From the NCBI GenBank assembly GCA_964540795.1, contig CAZINX010000002.1, positions 62,001 to 126,000 on the forward strand: 64,000 nucleotides of DNA. Direction: 5' to 3'. Positions 18,601 through 26,344 of the stretch are shown here, piece after piece (position 1 is the first letter of the stretch; each line of letters starts with the position of its first letter). The position numbers were made by a program, and so were the translations under genes. The notes under the pieces are model-generated. The model searched no databases. It saw nothing but the letters and a program-made list of their open reading frames with translations, and was not told the origin of the DNA. The DNA comes from Dichotomicrobium sp964540795 (lineage in GTDB: Bacteria > Pseudomonadota > Alphaproteobacteria > Rhizobiales > Rhodomicrobiaceae).

Positions 18601-20951
18601 CAGCCGAGCGGGCCGGAGGCGACGCGCGCGCCCGCGCCGTCAACCGCAATGATCTCGAAGCCGGCCTCGGTATTCTCCGGCACGCGGCCGCCATCGAACA
18701 GCGGCTTGATGCCGATATGGCCGCTCGCGCTCGCAACAGGCACGCTCGCCGTCTCGCTGATCGCGCGGCCGCCCGGCTCACGCAGGCGCAGGGTGATATC
18801 GGCTTTCAGCGGGCGCGTGGTTTCGGGCAGCGCGGGCAGCGGCGCGGTGATTTCCGCGCGGCCCTGATCATTGGTGCGGGGCAGATCCGCAAGCGGCGCG
18901 CGCACCGGCGTCGCCTCGTCCTCGGCCAGCCCGAACACGTAACCGGGCTGCGTGTCGATGCTGCGCGTCGGCGCGAGGCGCGCCTCGCCCTCGACCTGCA
19001 GGCCAGCGGCGGGGGCGCCGTAGAGATAGCGGCCTTCGAGCGCTATCCGCGCGGGCGCATCGGGGGAGGCTGGCGTGTCGTCAGCGCGCAGGCTCATCTC
19101 CATGCGCTGCGGGACGTAATCTTCGACGAGGAACGCCGTCTCGCCAATCGCCGGGGCCTCCGGGTCGACATGCGCGGTCACCCGCCAGGTGCCAGCCATC
19201 GCGCCATCGAGCAAGCCAAGCGTATGCGCGCGTCCACCCGCGCCCTGATCCTCAAGCGTGACGCGCGCGTGCTCCTTGCCATCGGGCCGGCGGATGATAA
19301 GCGTCAGCGGCGCGGAGACGGCCTCGGCGGTGTCGTCGCGCAGGAGCGCGGTCAGATACACGTTTTCGCCCGGCCGGTAGACGCCGCGCTCGGCGAACAC
19401 CATCGCATCCAGTGGTCCCGGCGCGGCGCGGCCCGCAACGCCCCGGTCGGTCAGGTCGAAGGCGGACTTGGTGATGTCGAGGAAGCCGTAATCGCCTTCT
19501 GGCGTCCGTGCGACAACGATCGCCGGGGAAACGCCGCCCTCCCCGCGCGTCAGGCCGGCATCGAACTTCGCATAGCCGCTCTCGTCGGTGCGCACGGTCT
19601 GGAGCACGTCGTTGTTGCGCGCCAGCAGGCGGACTTCCAGCCCGGCCATCGCCTCCGCGCTTGCCAGCGAGCGGGCGAAGACATGGATGCCGTCTTCCCC
19701 GGTCATCGCCGTCAGCCCGATATCGGAGATCACGAACCACTGTGTCGCGCGCTCGCGCCAGCTCTCGGTCTCCTGCTCGGCGGGCTGCGCGGTCATCACG
19801 TAAAGGCCGGGCTTCAGATCGCCCGCAAGCTCGTCGATCGGGAAGGCTGTCGTGACTTCCTCGTTCAGGTCCATCTCGACCGGCATCTGCCCTTCCCAGA
19901 GCAGCTCGCCGTGTTCGTTCTTGATCGTTTCGGCGCGGTAGCCGGCCAGCTGCTCGCCGAACGCGCCTTCCAGCACCTCATGCGCGAGGCGGCGGTCGCC
20001 GATGCGGTAAAGCGCCATGTCGAGTTCGCGGGTGTTGACCGTGACGACGGGCAGGCCCTTCTGGCCGGTGCGCGGCAACACGTAATTCCGCCCGGTGAAC
20101 CGCGCAGAGGGCGAGCGGTCGCGCACATAGATGCTGAGGTCCACCGGCTTGAGCAGCGTCTCGCCGACAGCGGAGGGCAACCCCTGGCGCAGGCGCAAGG
20201 CATAGCGCTCGCCGTGGCGCAACTCCTCGACGCAGATCTGCTGGTCGTCGACGGCCACGCCAGCCGGGTCGCGGCCATCCACGCTGATGTAGTTGCCGAA
20301 GTCTACGCCTTTGGCGAGCCGCTCGGAAAACTGGATGCACACGCGCGGCGCGGCGGCATCGGACTCGACCGTGTAGTCCAGCATACGGAAGCCGCGCTCG
20401 GCCCGCAGCTTTTCATAGGCCATGCGCACGCTCTCGCTCTCGCGCACGTCGAGGCTCGCGGCATAGGCGTTGATCGCCGGGCGCCAGAGCGAGCGCTTCG
20501 CCAGGCCCGCGCCCAGTTCGGCCAGCGCGGCGGCCTTCAGCGGCTCGGATGTCGCGCGCTGATAAGCGAGCCAGGCCGATGACGTGGCATTGCGCGCAAA
20601 GTTGGTCTCCTCGGAGAAATTCGTCGGCTCGATCGCCAGATAGGCGCGCGACAGCGCCAGCCATGTGGCCGCGTCCTCCGGCTCCAGCACTGCGGCGGAG
20701 GCATAAGCGCCGGTGGCCGCGCGCGGCATGTTCTCCTTGCGCGCGAGATTGCCCCGCTCGCGGAACTCGCCGGCGCTCGCGCCCTCGGTGGACCAGCTTT
20801 CGCGCAGGTATCGCTCGAAGGCGTCCGCCTCCCGCGCGATCTGGTCGTTGGTGTAGGCGGAAGCGTGGGGGGCGCTGGCGAGCGCGAGCGCGAAAAGGGC
20901 GAGGAAAACGGGGAACCACCGGCTGAGGCCGGGCGCGCGAGACAGGCTCAT
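15699..20951 (-). CDS. yfhM: Bacterial alpha-2-macroglobulin (YfhM type)
   Basis: A 1750-residue periplasmic protease trap. Its N-terminus carries a signal peptide ending ASAYTND with no lipobox, unlike E. coli YfhM, so it may be soluble. Several MG (macroglobulin) domains follow, with YVPQRMEMSL and the bait-region neighbourhood near DLYGRLIDGMQGT. The thioester site GCAEQ at about residue 1295 is intact, then the helical thioester-domain toroid. The C-terminal domain has PAGFQIENPR, usual in this family. The start is MSLSRAPG at 20951 rather than the open frame 33 codons upstream. Paired with pbpC, it probably protects the cell during peptidoglycan damage. Confidence 0.92.
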   Translation of the reverse strand: MSLSRAPGLSRWFPVFLALFALALASAPHASAYTNDQIAREADAFERYLRESWSTEGASAGEFRERGNLARKENMPRAATGAYASAAVLEPEDAATWLALSRAYLAIEPTNFSEETNFARNATSSAWLAYQRATSEPLKAAALAELGAGLAKRSLWRPAINAYAASLDVRESESVRMAYEKLRAERGFRMLDYTVESDAAAPRVCIQFSERLAKGVDFGNYISVDGRDPAGVAVDDQQICVEELRHGERYALRLRQGLPSAVGETLLKPVDLSIYVRDRSPSARFTGRNYVLPRTGQKGLPVVTVNTRELDMALYRIGDRRLAHEVLEGAFGEQLAGYRAETIKNEHGELLWEGQMPVEMDLNEEVTTAFPIDELAGDLKPGLYVMTAQPAEQETESWRERATQWFVISDIGLTAMTGEDGIHVFARSLASAEAMAGLEVRLLARNNDVLQTVRTDESGYAKFDAGLTRGEGGVSPAIVVARTPEGDYGFLDITKSAFDLTDRGVAGRAAPGPLDAMVFAERGVYRPGENVYLTALLRDDTAEAVSAPLTLIIRRPDGKEHARVTLEDQGAGGRAHTLGLLDGAMAGTWRVTAHVDPEAPAIGETAFLVEDYVPQRMEMSLRADDTPASPDAPARIALEGRYLYGAPAAGLQVEGEARLAPTRSIDTQPGYVFGLAEDEATPVRAPLADLPRTNDQGRAEITAPLPALPETTRPLKADITLRLREPGGRAISETASVPVASASGHIGIKPLFDGGRVPENTEAGFEIIAVDGAGARVASGPLGWELLRVYRRYQWYSRNGRWDYEPVTYTERAASGKIEPGAEGAPARIAAQVDRGRYRLEITRKSGGRQQALPVASYDFTAGWYVSEAADSPDILDLALDRESYRPGETMQVRIDPRMAGKAVVSVVSDEMLAVREIDVPAEGASVSFTVREDWGPGAYVTAALFRPMQEDAGRMPTRAVGVAHVPVDQSANRLSVSLDAPERMRPRETLSLPVQVAGLNEGDTAYLTVAAVDVGILNLTGYEPPRPDRHFLGQRRLGMEIRDLYGRLIDGMQGTRGTIRTGGDGPGGGMAMQGRPRSVEPVAFYSGIVEVGPDGSAQVNFNIPAFDGTLRLMAVAWSAGQVGHAVSDVLVRDPVTVLGTAPHFLTIGDSSQLHLSLHNVDGPAGSYSLSAEATGGVSLNGEAGRTLELAKDERISVRLPIQAAALGASRVRVTLEGPEGLTIARDYNLPVQPAAPDVSRRTVQKLAAESGTLTVSGDLAADLIPETVKVAVNVGQSAALDVPGLLLALDRFPYGCAEQTVSRALPLLYLNELAESARVAGEDGAQARIDTAIARLAALQGTSGDFGLWSAGSYNTWLTAYVTDFLLRAREKGFDVPEQVISPALDRLRNSVSYASDFSDGGDDLAYALYVLARAGRAVIGDLRYYADAKLDDFATPLAQAQIGAALALYGDTERARRAFDAAVARLNPGQAAQTPVRSDFGSRLRDSAGLLTLAAETRVMNDVLGRLAQTVEAWRAQKTDTTTQENAWLLLAAHALAEEGGAVTLEVGGETRQGPVQRVLTGEELVDAPFVVRNRSERETPVSLLVTGASATPEPAAESGLSIERQAYTLDGEPVSLDEAQQNGRYVIVLSVKEERPLLGHLVVEDRLPAGFQIENPRLLPESGPGALPWLKTQGRPAHTAFRDDSFMAAFALTNPNRQEPATLRMAYTVRAVTPGEYVQGGAKVEDMYRPERFARTAPGKVRVVAQE

Positions 20952-21125
20952 GGCGGGCTTTCCTGAAAAGCGTGTCAGCAAAGGGCTTAAAAGCGGCGGC
21001 GTGCGGATCGGGGGCGACGCCGCGCCGCATCTGCGACTATAGGAGGCCACAGGCGCATGTCAAAGCGATGAATGGGGTTCAGGAGGGGTGTTGTAAGTCA
21101 GCACGATGCACGCGGGGAATTGCGA

Positions 21126-21521
21126 TCACCCCAAAAAGTCCGATAGACGCTCCTTAAGCAACTCGGTGTTCTTCACTTCGCACTCCCAAACAATAAGAAC
21201 CTCCCAGCCCATATCAGCCAACTCGGCTTGCACACGAGCATCGCGCTCCACATTACGTTGCAATTTAGGTCGCCAATAGCCTTGGTTGCTTTGCGGCATC
21301 CTGCTTCGATCACATCCCTGATGCTGGTGCCAAAAGCAGCCGTGAACGAAAATCACCTTCCTGCGGCCAGGGAATACCATGTCCGGCTTACCCGGCAGGT
21401 CTCTTCGGTGCAGGCGGTAACGGTAGCCAAGATTGTGTGCAACGCGGCGGACCGCCAACTCCGCCGCGGTATCATTGCTCTTGACGGCCCGCATTGTCCG
21501 GCTGCGTTCCATCGAAGTCAC
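21126..21521 (-). CDS. vsr: Very short patch repair endonuclease (Vsr)
   Basis: A 131-residue Vsr endonuclease, which nicks 5' of the mismatched T in T:G pairs that arise from deamination of 5-methylcytosine. Family landmarks are MRAVKSNDTAAE, YRLHRRDLPGKPDMVFP with the catalytic Asp in GKPD, and VIFVHGCFWHQHQGC with the zinc-binding Cys/His residues, then a C-terminal WEVLIVWECEVK. Length is near typical. It overlaps the GIY-YIG gene by four bases (ATGA) and follows the cytosine methyltransferase, as expected for a Vsr that guards its partner's methylated site. Confidence 0.93.
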   Translation of the reverse strand: MTSMERSRTMRAVKSNDTAAELAVRRVAHNLGYRYRLHRRDLPGKPDMVFPGRRKVIFVHGCFWHQHQGCDRSRMPQSNQGYWRPKLQRNVERDARVQAELADMGWEVLIVWECEVKNTELLKERLSDFLG

Positions 21522-22087
21522 GATCCGTTCTCCTCGGACCCAAAGCCTAGGAGAACTTTGTGATACTTGGCGAGGCGTTCAAAATGCGCATCCATTGCGC
21601 GCGCAATTTCATTAGAATTTTTGACCACTAAAAAATGCCCAACAATGTCAGCGTAATGTTTTGCCTGACGAGGCAAACGCAATTCAGGATTTTTCTTTTC
21701 GGATATTTCCTCATCTGACATAACCTGAACAACGTGAGAAGGCTCAGGAATGCTTAGTTTCTTATCTAGCTCAGACGGTATTTTTCCGTTCATCAACCGA
21801 GACTGCGGGTCAAAATGATGAAATAGCGCTGCTTCAAGCTGATCCATTTCCTCTTTGGAAGTAAGTGGATACTCCCAGACGAAAGCAATCTCCCATACAT
21901 CGATTTGGCGATTGGCGATGACATCTGAGCGAGCGGATGTCAGGTGTCTTTGCACTCTCTGCCGAATGCCGTCGCTGGACTGTCCGACATAGACCGGGAC
22001 ATTATCGAGATCAGCTAAAACGTACACTCCGATTTGCGTGGTGAGCTTCCCAGCAGCCTTCTTCCTGTAAGAAAAGTCTATGGCCAT
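21518..22087 (-). CDS. GIY-YIG nuclease, candidate restriction endonuclease
   Basis: A 189-residue protein with a complete GIY-YIG core. The GIY strand is IGVYVLAD and the YIG strand VYVGQS. The catalytic Arg lies in GIRQRVQRHL, the metal-binding Glu in QLEAALFHHF, and a conserved Asn in LMNGKIP. The C-terminal 80 residues are a family-specific extension ending in AHFERLAKYHK. Some type II restriction enzymes (Eco29kI, Hpy188I type) use this fold, and its place between a cytosine methyltransferase and Vsr suggests it is the cleavage partner. It could also be a repair or homing-type nuclease. It is coupled to vsr by a four-base overlap. Confidence 0.75.
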   Translation of the reverse strand: MAIDFSYRKKAAGKLTTQIGVYVLADLDNVPVYVGQSSDGIRQRVQRHLTSARSDVIANRQIDVWEIAFVWEYPLTSKEEMDQLEAALFHHFDPQSRLMNGKIPSELDKKLSIPEPSHVVQVMSDEEISEKKNPELRLPRQAKHYADIVGHFLVVKNSNEIARAMDAHFERLAKYHKVLLGFGSEENGS

Positions 22088-22120
22088 GACGCGCCCTGCC
22101 CATCTCTACGCGCACGATTG

Positions 22121-23296
22121 TCAAGCCGCCTCCTGGGTGTCCGGGGCTGCAGCCAAAATTATTGGCTCAAACACATGAGCCGCGAGATGCCTGACAACCG
22201 GTGCCACGACTCCATCGCCAGTGAGATGATAAGCTTCGTTATAATTCTCAGGCAGTTTATAGCTATCTGGCAACCCCATGAGTCGAGCGGTTTCACGTGT
22301 CGAAATCAGACGCGATCTGACGCAGTCGCCATCCACAACCACGATAAGCTGGCGGCTGGATCCTCCAGCAGGCGTTCGCAGGCATCCCGCTACGTCGTCA
22401 AACCGGACTTCAGCACGCTGCACCTTGAAGCCATTTTCATCACGGCGAGTGCGCTTGTAGATCGTGCCGACCATGCGGCGGCCAGCCTCTTTCGCTCTCT
22501 CGACTTTCGCCCGGTTCACACTGCTCATTAAACCGAGCAGCCGCTCTGTCTCGTCACTCGTGTGCCAACGAATGCTGCGGGGATTATCCTCGATCAGATC
22601 AGCGAACGTGGTTTTGCGCCGGCCAGGTTCGGGAATAGCCCACCAAATCCAGTCTTCTTGAAGCCAGCCAGGCAGACCACTGAAGGCATTAACCAGCGTG
22701 CGGTTATGCCAAAGCATGGTGCGCCAGCGTGCATTAAGCGTGTCGGGTATGGCTGTAGAGTTGTCAACCGCGATAATAAACAACCTTGGCCGTGATTGCG
22801 GAACAAACAATGAAGCATCCATCACGACAGCCCCAAAGCGATAGCCAGCTTCGCTCAACGCTTCGCAGATAGTCGAGAAATCTTTGCCACCGTGGGCCGT
22901 AAGGGTTCCGCACACATTTTCCAGAACAATTATACGCGGCGCCCTTCCTTCTTTTCGGAGAGAGCGCACAATACTCCAAAATGGCCAGAAGGTACCGGAT
23001 CTTTCGCCCCTTAAACCAGCGCCTCCTCCGGCAAGTGACAGGTCCTGACAAGGAAAAGACGCCCAGACGAGATCAGCAAGGCCGGGGAGATCGCGACTCT
23101 GCAATTCCCTGATGTCACAAGTTTTTAAAGGCGCATCTTCCCCCCAATTCAGTCTGTAGGTACGGCTTTTTTTGTGATCGAAGTCATTTGCAAAAAGGCA
23201 ATTCCAACCCGGCCCTAGACCAGCGCGCGCCATCCCGCCACCGGCAAAGAATTCATAAAATCGAGGCATCCCGATATTGACCCTTGGGCAACCCAT
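22121..23296 (-). CDS. dcm: DNA (cytosine-5)-methyltransferase
   Basis: A 391-residue C5-cytosine methyltransferase. Motif I is FFAGGGMARAGLG, motif IV ASFPCQDLSLAGGG with the catalytic Cys (PCQ), motif VI VLENVCG, motif VIII PQSRPRLFII. The target-recognition region spans about residues 200-310, and the closing motifs IX-X include SRLISTRETARLMGLPDSY. It methylates cytosine at an unidentified site. The start at 23296 is taken; MPRFYEFF at 23269 is an alternative. Base composition over this gene and the next two is clearly lower in GC than the flanks, a sign of horizontal transfer. GIY-YIG and vsr genes follow on the same strand. Confidence 0.93.
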   Translation of the reverse strand: MGCPRVNIGMPRFYEFFAGGGMARAGLGPGWNCLFANDFDHKKSRTYRLNWGEDAPLKTCDIRELQSRDLPGLADLVWASFPCQDLSLAGGGAGLRGERSGTFWPFWSIVRSLRKEGRAPRIIVLENVCGTLTAHGGKDFSTICEALSEAGYRFGAVVMDASLFVPQSRPRLFIIAVDNSTAIPDTLNARWRTMLWHNRTLVNAFSGLPGWLQEDWIWWAIPEPGRRKTTFADLIEDNPRSIRWHTSDETERLLGLMSSVNRAKVERAKEAGRRMVGTIYKRTRRDENGFKVQRAEVRFDDVAGCLRTPAGGSSRQLIVVVDGDCVRSRLISTRETARLMGLPDSYKLPENYNEAYHLTGDGVVAPVVRHLAAHVFEPIILAAAPDTQEAA

Positions 23297-23336
23297 CGCT
23301 TACCGGCCCGGACGACTCTGGCGAATCGATACCACG

Positions 23337-23365
23337 ATGATAGTTACTTTAAGCGATCGCGCCAA
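23337..23365 (-). promoter_or_regulatory. Candidate promoter for the methyltransferase cassette
   Basis: On the minus strand TTGGCG (23365-23360) and TATCAT (23342-23337) are separated by exactly 17 bases, a good sigma-70 match, about 41 bases before the methyltransferase start. The spacer contains the palindrome GCGATCGC (23353-23360), a possible site for autoregulation; that is speculation. Confidence 0.5.
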
Positions 23366-23429
23366 TCGACTATTGGCCCGTGAGGCAAAACCCGGCAGTA
23401 TCATGCGATACGTTAAAGTGGGCTAGGCT

Positions 23430-24167
23430 TCAAGCCCCGAAGCCGCCATCCACGCTCATCACCGTGCCGGTCACATACGCCGCGTCCGCGCTCGCCAGAT
23501 ACACCGCCAGCCCCGCCACATCCTCCGGGCTGCCGTATTTGCCCAGCGCCGTCATCATCGTCATCAGCTTGGCCGAGCGCCCTTCCGCCGGGTTCATGTC
23601 GCTGGCGATCGGCCCCGGCGCGATGGCGTTCACGGTGATGCCGCGCGGCCCCAGATCACGCGCCAGCCCGCGGGTCAGCCCGATCAGCGCGTGCTTGCTC
23701 ATCGCGTAAAGCCCCAGCCCCGGCGACGGCGCGCGCAGGCCGAAGCTGCTGGCCATGTTGATGATGGTATCGCCCGCCGCCATGCCTTCGGCGGCCGCGA
23801 GCGCGGCGACATACGGCCCGCGCAGGTTCACGTCGATGGTGCGGTCGAAGTCGGCCTCGCTTGTTTGGGGCAGGCGCTGCCCGTCGAAGATGCCGGCGTT
23901 GTTGACCAGCACGTTCAGCCCGCCAAGCCGTTCGCGCGCCTGCGCCACCGCCGCGCGCATCGCTGTCGCATCGCCCGCATCCGCCCGGATCGCTTCCGTC
24001 CTTACGCCCTGCGCGCGCATCTCCGCGGCGACCTCCTCGGCCGCCTCTGGCGAACTGAAATACGTGATGGCGACATCGGCGCCCTCGGCGGCAAAGCGCT
24101 TCGCGGTGGCCGCGCCGATGCCCCGGCTCGCCCCAGTGATCAGCGCCTTTTTGCCCGCAAGCCGCAT
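23430..24167 (-). CDS. SDR family oxidoreductase (FabG-like)
   Basis: A 245-residue classical short-chain dehydrogenase. The cofactor motif TGASRGIG is near residue 11, NNAG near residue 88, the catalytic Ser is in MASSFG, and the YxxxK pair in YAMSK (about residue 155). The C-terminal VTGTVMSVDGGFGA is the usual end. It uses NAD(P)H for a keto or hydroxyl substrate that cannot be named from sequence; many such genes are annotated as 3-oxoacyl-ACP reductase. It lies just beyond the methyltransferase cassette and five bases before the next small gene in transcription order, suggesting a short operon. Confidence 0.88.
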   Translation of the reverse strand: MRLAGKKALITGASRGIGAATAKRFAAEGADVAITYFSSPEAAEEVAAEMRAQGVRTEAIRADAGDATAMRAAVAQARERLGGLNVLVNNAGIFDGQRLPQTSEADFDRTIDVNLRGPYVAALAAAEGMAAGDTIINMASSFGLRAPSPGLGLYAMSKHALIGLTRGLARDLGPRGITVNAIAPGPIASDMNPAEGRSAKLMTMMTALGKYGSPEDVAGLAVYLASADAAYVTGTVMSVDGGFGA

Positions 24168-24172
24168 CGCCC

Positions 24173-24367
24173 CTAGCGCCTTAGCGCCCGCGCCAGCCAG
24201 GTCACCAGGCCGACGCTGGTGATCGCCACCAGCACCATGTCGAGCCCGGCCAGCGCCGGCAGGATCAGCCAGTAGATGTGCCAGTTCCAGGCGAGGAACA
24301 TTCCGGCCAGCACGACCGCGCCGTAGATGCCGAAAACCAGCCGGCTGATGCCAGTCGCGCGCGCCAT
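24173..24367 (-). CDS. Small two-helix membrane protein, unknown
   Basis: A 64-residue product with two hydrophobic segments (about residues 9-28 and 32-56) separated by the short NWHIYW turn. Basic residues at both ends (MARATGISR, LARALRR) suggest both termini face the cytoplasm. I do not recognise a family. It lies between bamE and the SDR gene with gaps of 10 and 5 bases, so it is probably co-transcribed. The coding call rests on the coherent hydrophobic pattern and tight spacing. Confidence 0.6.
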   Translation of the reverse strand: MARATGISRLVFGIYGAVVLAGMFLAWNWHIYWLILPALAGLDMVLVAITSVGLVTWLARALRR

Positions 24368-24377
24368 CGCGTCACCT

Positions 24378-24887
24378 CTAGCTGCCGCCCACGCTGGGGT
24401 TCACGCCCGAACCGATATTGCGGAACAGCTCCTGCAGCAAGCCCTCCTCGCCGCCATAAGTCGGTGTCTCGCGGGTGATGAAGTCGATGACCTTGCCGTC
24501 CTCCAGCCCGTAATGGGCCACACGCTGCACCTGGCGGCCCTCGTCGAAATAGACCGCCAGCACTCGGCGATCCACAACCTGCGGCTCCATGAAGCCGACC
24601 GGCGTTTTCGTCTTGGTCGAGATGTAATAATAGACGCCATCGCCGACGGTCGATTTCGCGTTCGGCGACCCGAGCGTCAGTTCGACCTGGTCCTGCGTCA
24701 TGCCCTGCTGAACCTGCTGGATTTCGGCCTCGGTGAAGATCGCGCCATGCTGCGCGGTGCGGACTGCGCAGGCGGCCACCACCAGCGTCAGGCCGGCGAC
24801 CAGCGCCAAACGCCTTGCTCGCGCCCCAAACACCTCTTGTGTTGGGGCACAGGGTCTTGCAGATTGGCTTTCGTAGGATTTTGACAT
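24378..24887 (-). CDS. bamE: Outer membrane protein assembly factor BamE (SmpA/OmlA)
   Basis: A 169-residue lipoprotein. After a charged N-terminus comes the hydrophobic LALVAGLTLVVAAC lipobox, with Cys at about residue 39. The SmpA/OmlA domain follows, with the signature QQVQQGMTQDQVELTLGSPN and YYYISTK. BamE is an accessory of the BAM complex that inserts beta-barrel proteins in the outer membrane. The start MSKSYESQ at 24887 is chosen over a longer frame because the upstream 40 codons lie in the divergent promoter region. It is divergent from the cytochrome c chaperone gene, the conserved alphaproteobacterial arrangement. Confidence 0.9.
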   Translation of the reverse strand: MSKSYESQSARPCAPTQEVFGARARRLALVAGLTLVVAACAVRTAQHGAIFTEAEIQQVQQGMTQDQVELTLGSPNAKSTVGDGVYYYISTKTKTPVGFMEPQVVDRRVLAVYFDEGRQVQRVAHYGLEDGKVIDFITRETPTYGGEEGLLQELFRNIGSGVNPSVGGS

Positions 24888-25026
24888 AAAGGATTCACCT
24901 TGGTGATCTGGCACGTCAAACATCTCGGCGTTGCTGCGGGCGCTCTCTCCGACGTCTGGTCCCGGCGATTTGGGGGCGGGCGGCCGACCCTTTAAGGAAA
25001 CCAACACGCGGAGTTCTCACAACATC

Positions 25027-25578
25027 ATGTTCCGTTGGTTTGGCGAACGCGCGGCGCGCAAGGAAACTGCCGAGAAGTTGTACGACGCAATTGTGGCGCA
25101 GTCGCGCAACCCGGCCTTTTATCTCAGATTCGGCGTGCCCGATACGCTGTCGGGCCGCTTTGACATGCTGGTCATCCACATGTTCATGGTGCTGCAAAAC
25201 CTTCGCCTGGCCGGCAAGGAAGGCGAGCTGCTGGGCCGCGAGGTGGTCGAGGCCTTCATCCGCGAGATGGACAGCATGGTGCGCGACCTCGGGGTGAGCG
25301 AGGATCAGGTGCCGGCCGAGGTCCGCCGGATCGCCGGGCTGTTCTACGGCCAGATCCTGATATATGCGCAGGCCGCGGAGAACGAAGACAAAGCCGCGCT
25401 CGCCGAGGCCGTGTGGAAAAGCTTCCGCTCCGGCAACCCGACCACGCAGGTCAACGCCCAGTCCGTCGCGGAATACATCCTGACCGCGCTGCACACCATC
25501 CGCGAAACGCCGCTCACCCATCTGCTGCAGGGCTATCTGGATTTTCCCGAGGTGGCGCGGGCGCGGCGCGCGGGCTAG
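25027..25578 (+). CDS. Ubiquinol-cytochrome c chaperone family protein (CBP3-like)
   Basis: A 183-residue protein matching the bacterial relatives of mitochondrial Cbp3, needed for cytochrome bc1 assembly. It is helical: MFRWFGER, then LYDAIVAQSRNPAFYLRFGVPDTLSGRFDMLVIHMFM, which is the family core and contains the conserved GVPDT and RFD elements. The start at ATG 25027 excludes a longer frame through the intergenic region. It opens the run of genes leading to plsX and fabH and is divergent from bamE. Role as a bc1 assembly factor is from the family; nothing specific to this copy is seen. Confidence 0.85.
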   Translation: MFRWFGERAARKETAEKLYDAIVAQSRNPAFYLRFGVPDTLSGRFDMLVIHMFMVLQNLRLAGKEGELLGREVVEAFIREMDSMVRDLGVSEDQVPAEVRRIAGLFYGQILIYAQAAENEDKAALAEAVWKSFRSGNPTTQVNAQSVAEYILTALHTIRETPLTHLLQGYLDFPEVARARRAG

Positions 25579-25616
25579 GCCTTTGAATCGATGCGGGCGG
25601 CGCGCATATTCAGGTC

Positions 25617-26198
25617 ATGCCCTGCAAAGCGGATTTAAAGGTCGTCACCATGCCAGAACCGCAGAACGGCGCGATCCTGTCGCGCGCAATCGACGCCGGC
25701 GACATCCCGCCTGACGGCGTGGAAGGCCATATCGAAGCCAGCCCCGATGAGCGCGCCCTGCTCGCCAGACGGCTGGACCTGGCCGCGCTCGATAAACTGG
25801 TGTTTGCCTACTGGCTCACGCCAATCAGCCGGGGACGGTTTCGCCTGACCGGCCAATGGCGCGCCGAGGCCGCGCAGACCTGCGGCGTGACGCTGGAGCC
25901 GATCGCCCGCGAATTCGACGAAGACGTCAGCATCGAGTTCTGGCCGCCGGAGGCCTGGGAGAAGCAGGTCGCGGAAGCCGGCGAGGTCGCGGTCGAGCCG
26001 GATCAGGAAGGCCCCGAGCTGATCGAACACGGCTTCATCGATCCCGGCCGGCTACTGGAGGAGCTGCTCGCGGTATCTCTGCCGCCGTTTCCCCGGCGCG
26101 AGAATGCCGCGCTGGAATGGCAAGAGACCGCCGGCAAGGGCGAAAGCCCCTTCGCCGTGCTCAAGGACATGCCGAAGCGCAACGGCCGCTCGGCCTGA
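25617..26198 (+). CDS. DUF177 domain-containing protein (YceD family)
   Basis: A 193-residue DUF177/YceD protein. The core shows GHIEASPDERALLARRLDLAAL, WRAEAAQTCGVTLEPIAREFDEDVSIEFWP, then an acidic stretch and LLEELLAVSLPPFPR, all family landmarks. YceD proteins are linked to ribosomal RNA processing or 23S accumulation in some bacteria and plants. The start is either 25617 or 25650; the latter has AAAGG upstream and gives MPEPQNGAIL. It lies 38 bases after the chaperone gene and before plsX, a conserved order in alphaproteobacteria. Confidence 0.88.
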   Translation: MPCKADLKVVTMPEPQNGAILSRAIDAGDIPPDGVEGHIEASPDERALLARRLDLAALDKLVFAYWLTPISRGRFRLTGQWRAEAAQTCGVTLEPIAREFDEDVSIEFWPPEAWEKQVAEAGEVAVEPDQEGPELIEHGFIDPGRLLEELLAVSLPPFPRRENAALEWQETAGKGESPFAVLKDMPKRNGRSA

Positions 26199-26344
26199 GC
26201 AGCCCGCGCGACGGCGCTCCGGGCGAAAATTCGGTTGTCTCTGCGCTCGAAATGGGTATGGTCTGAGCGCCTTCGGGCGCGAGAGGGGCTGTCAATGCGC
26301 ATGTGCGCTTGCCGGCGCGCAAGGGCGATCTTGGTTCGGCAACC

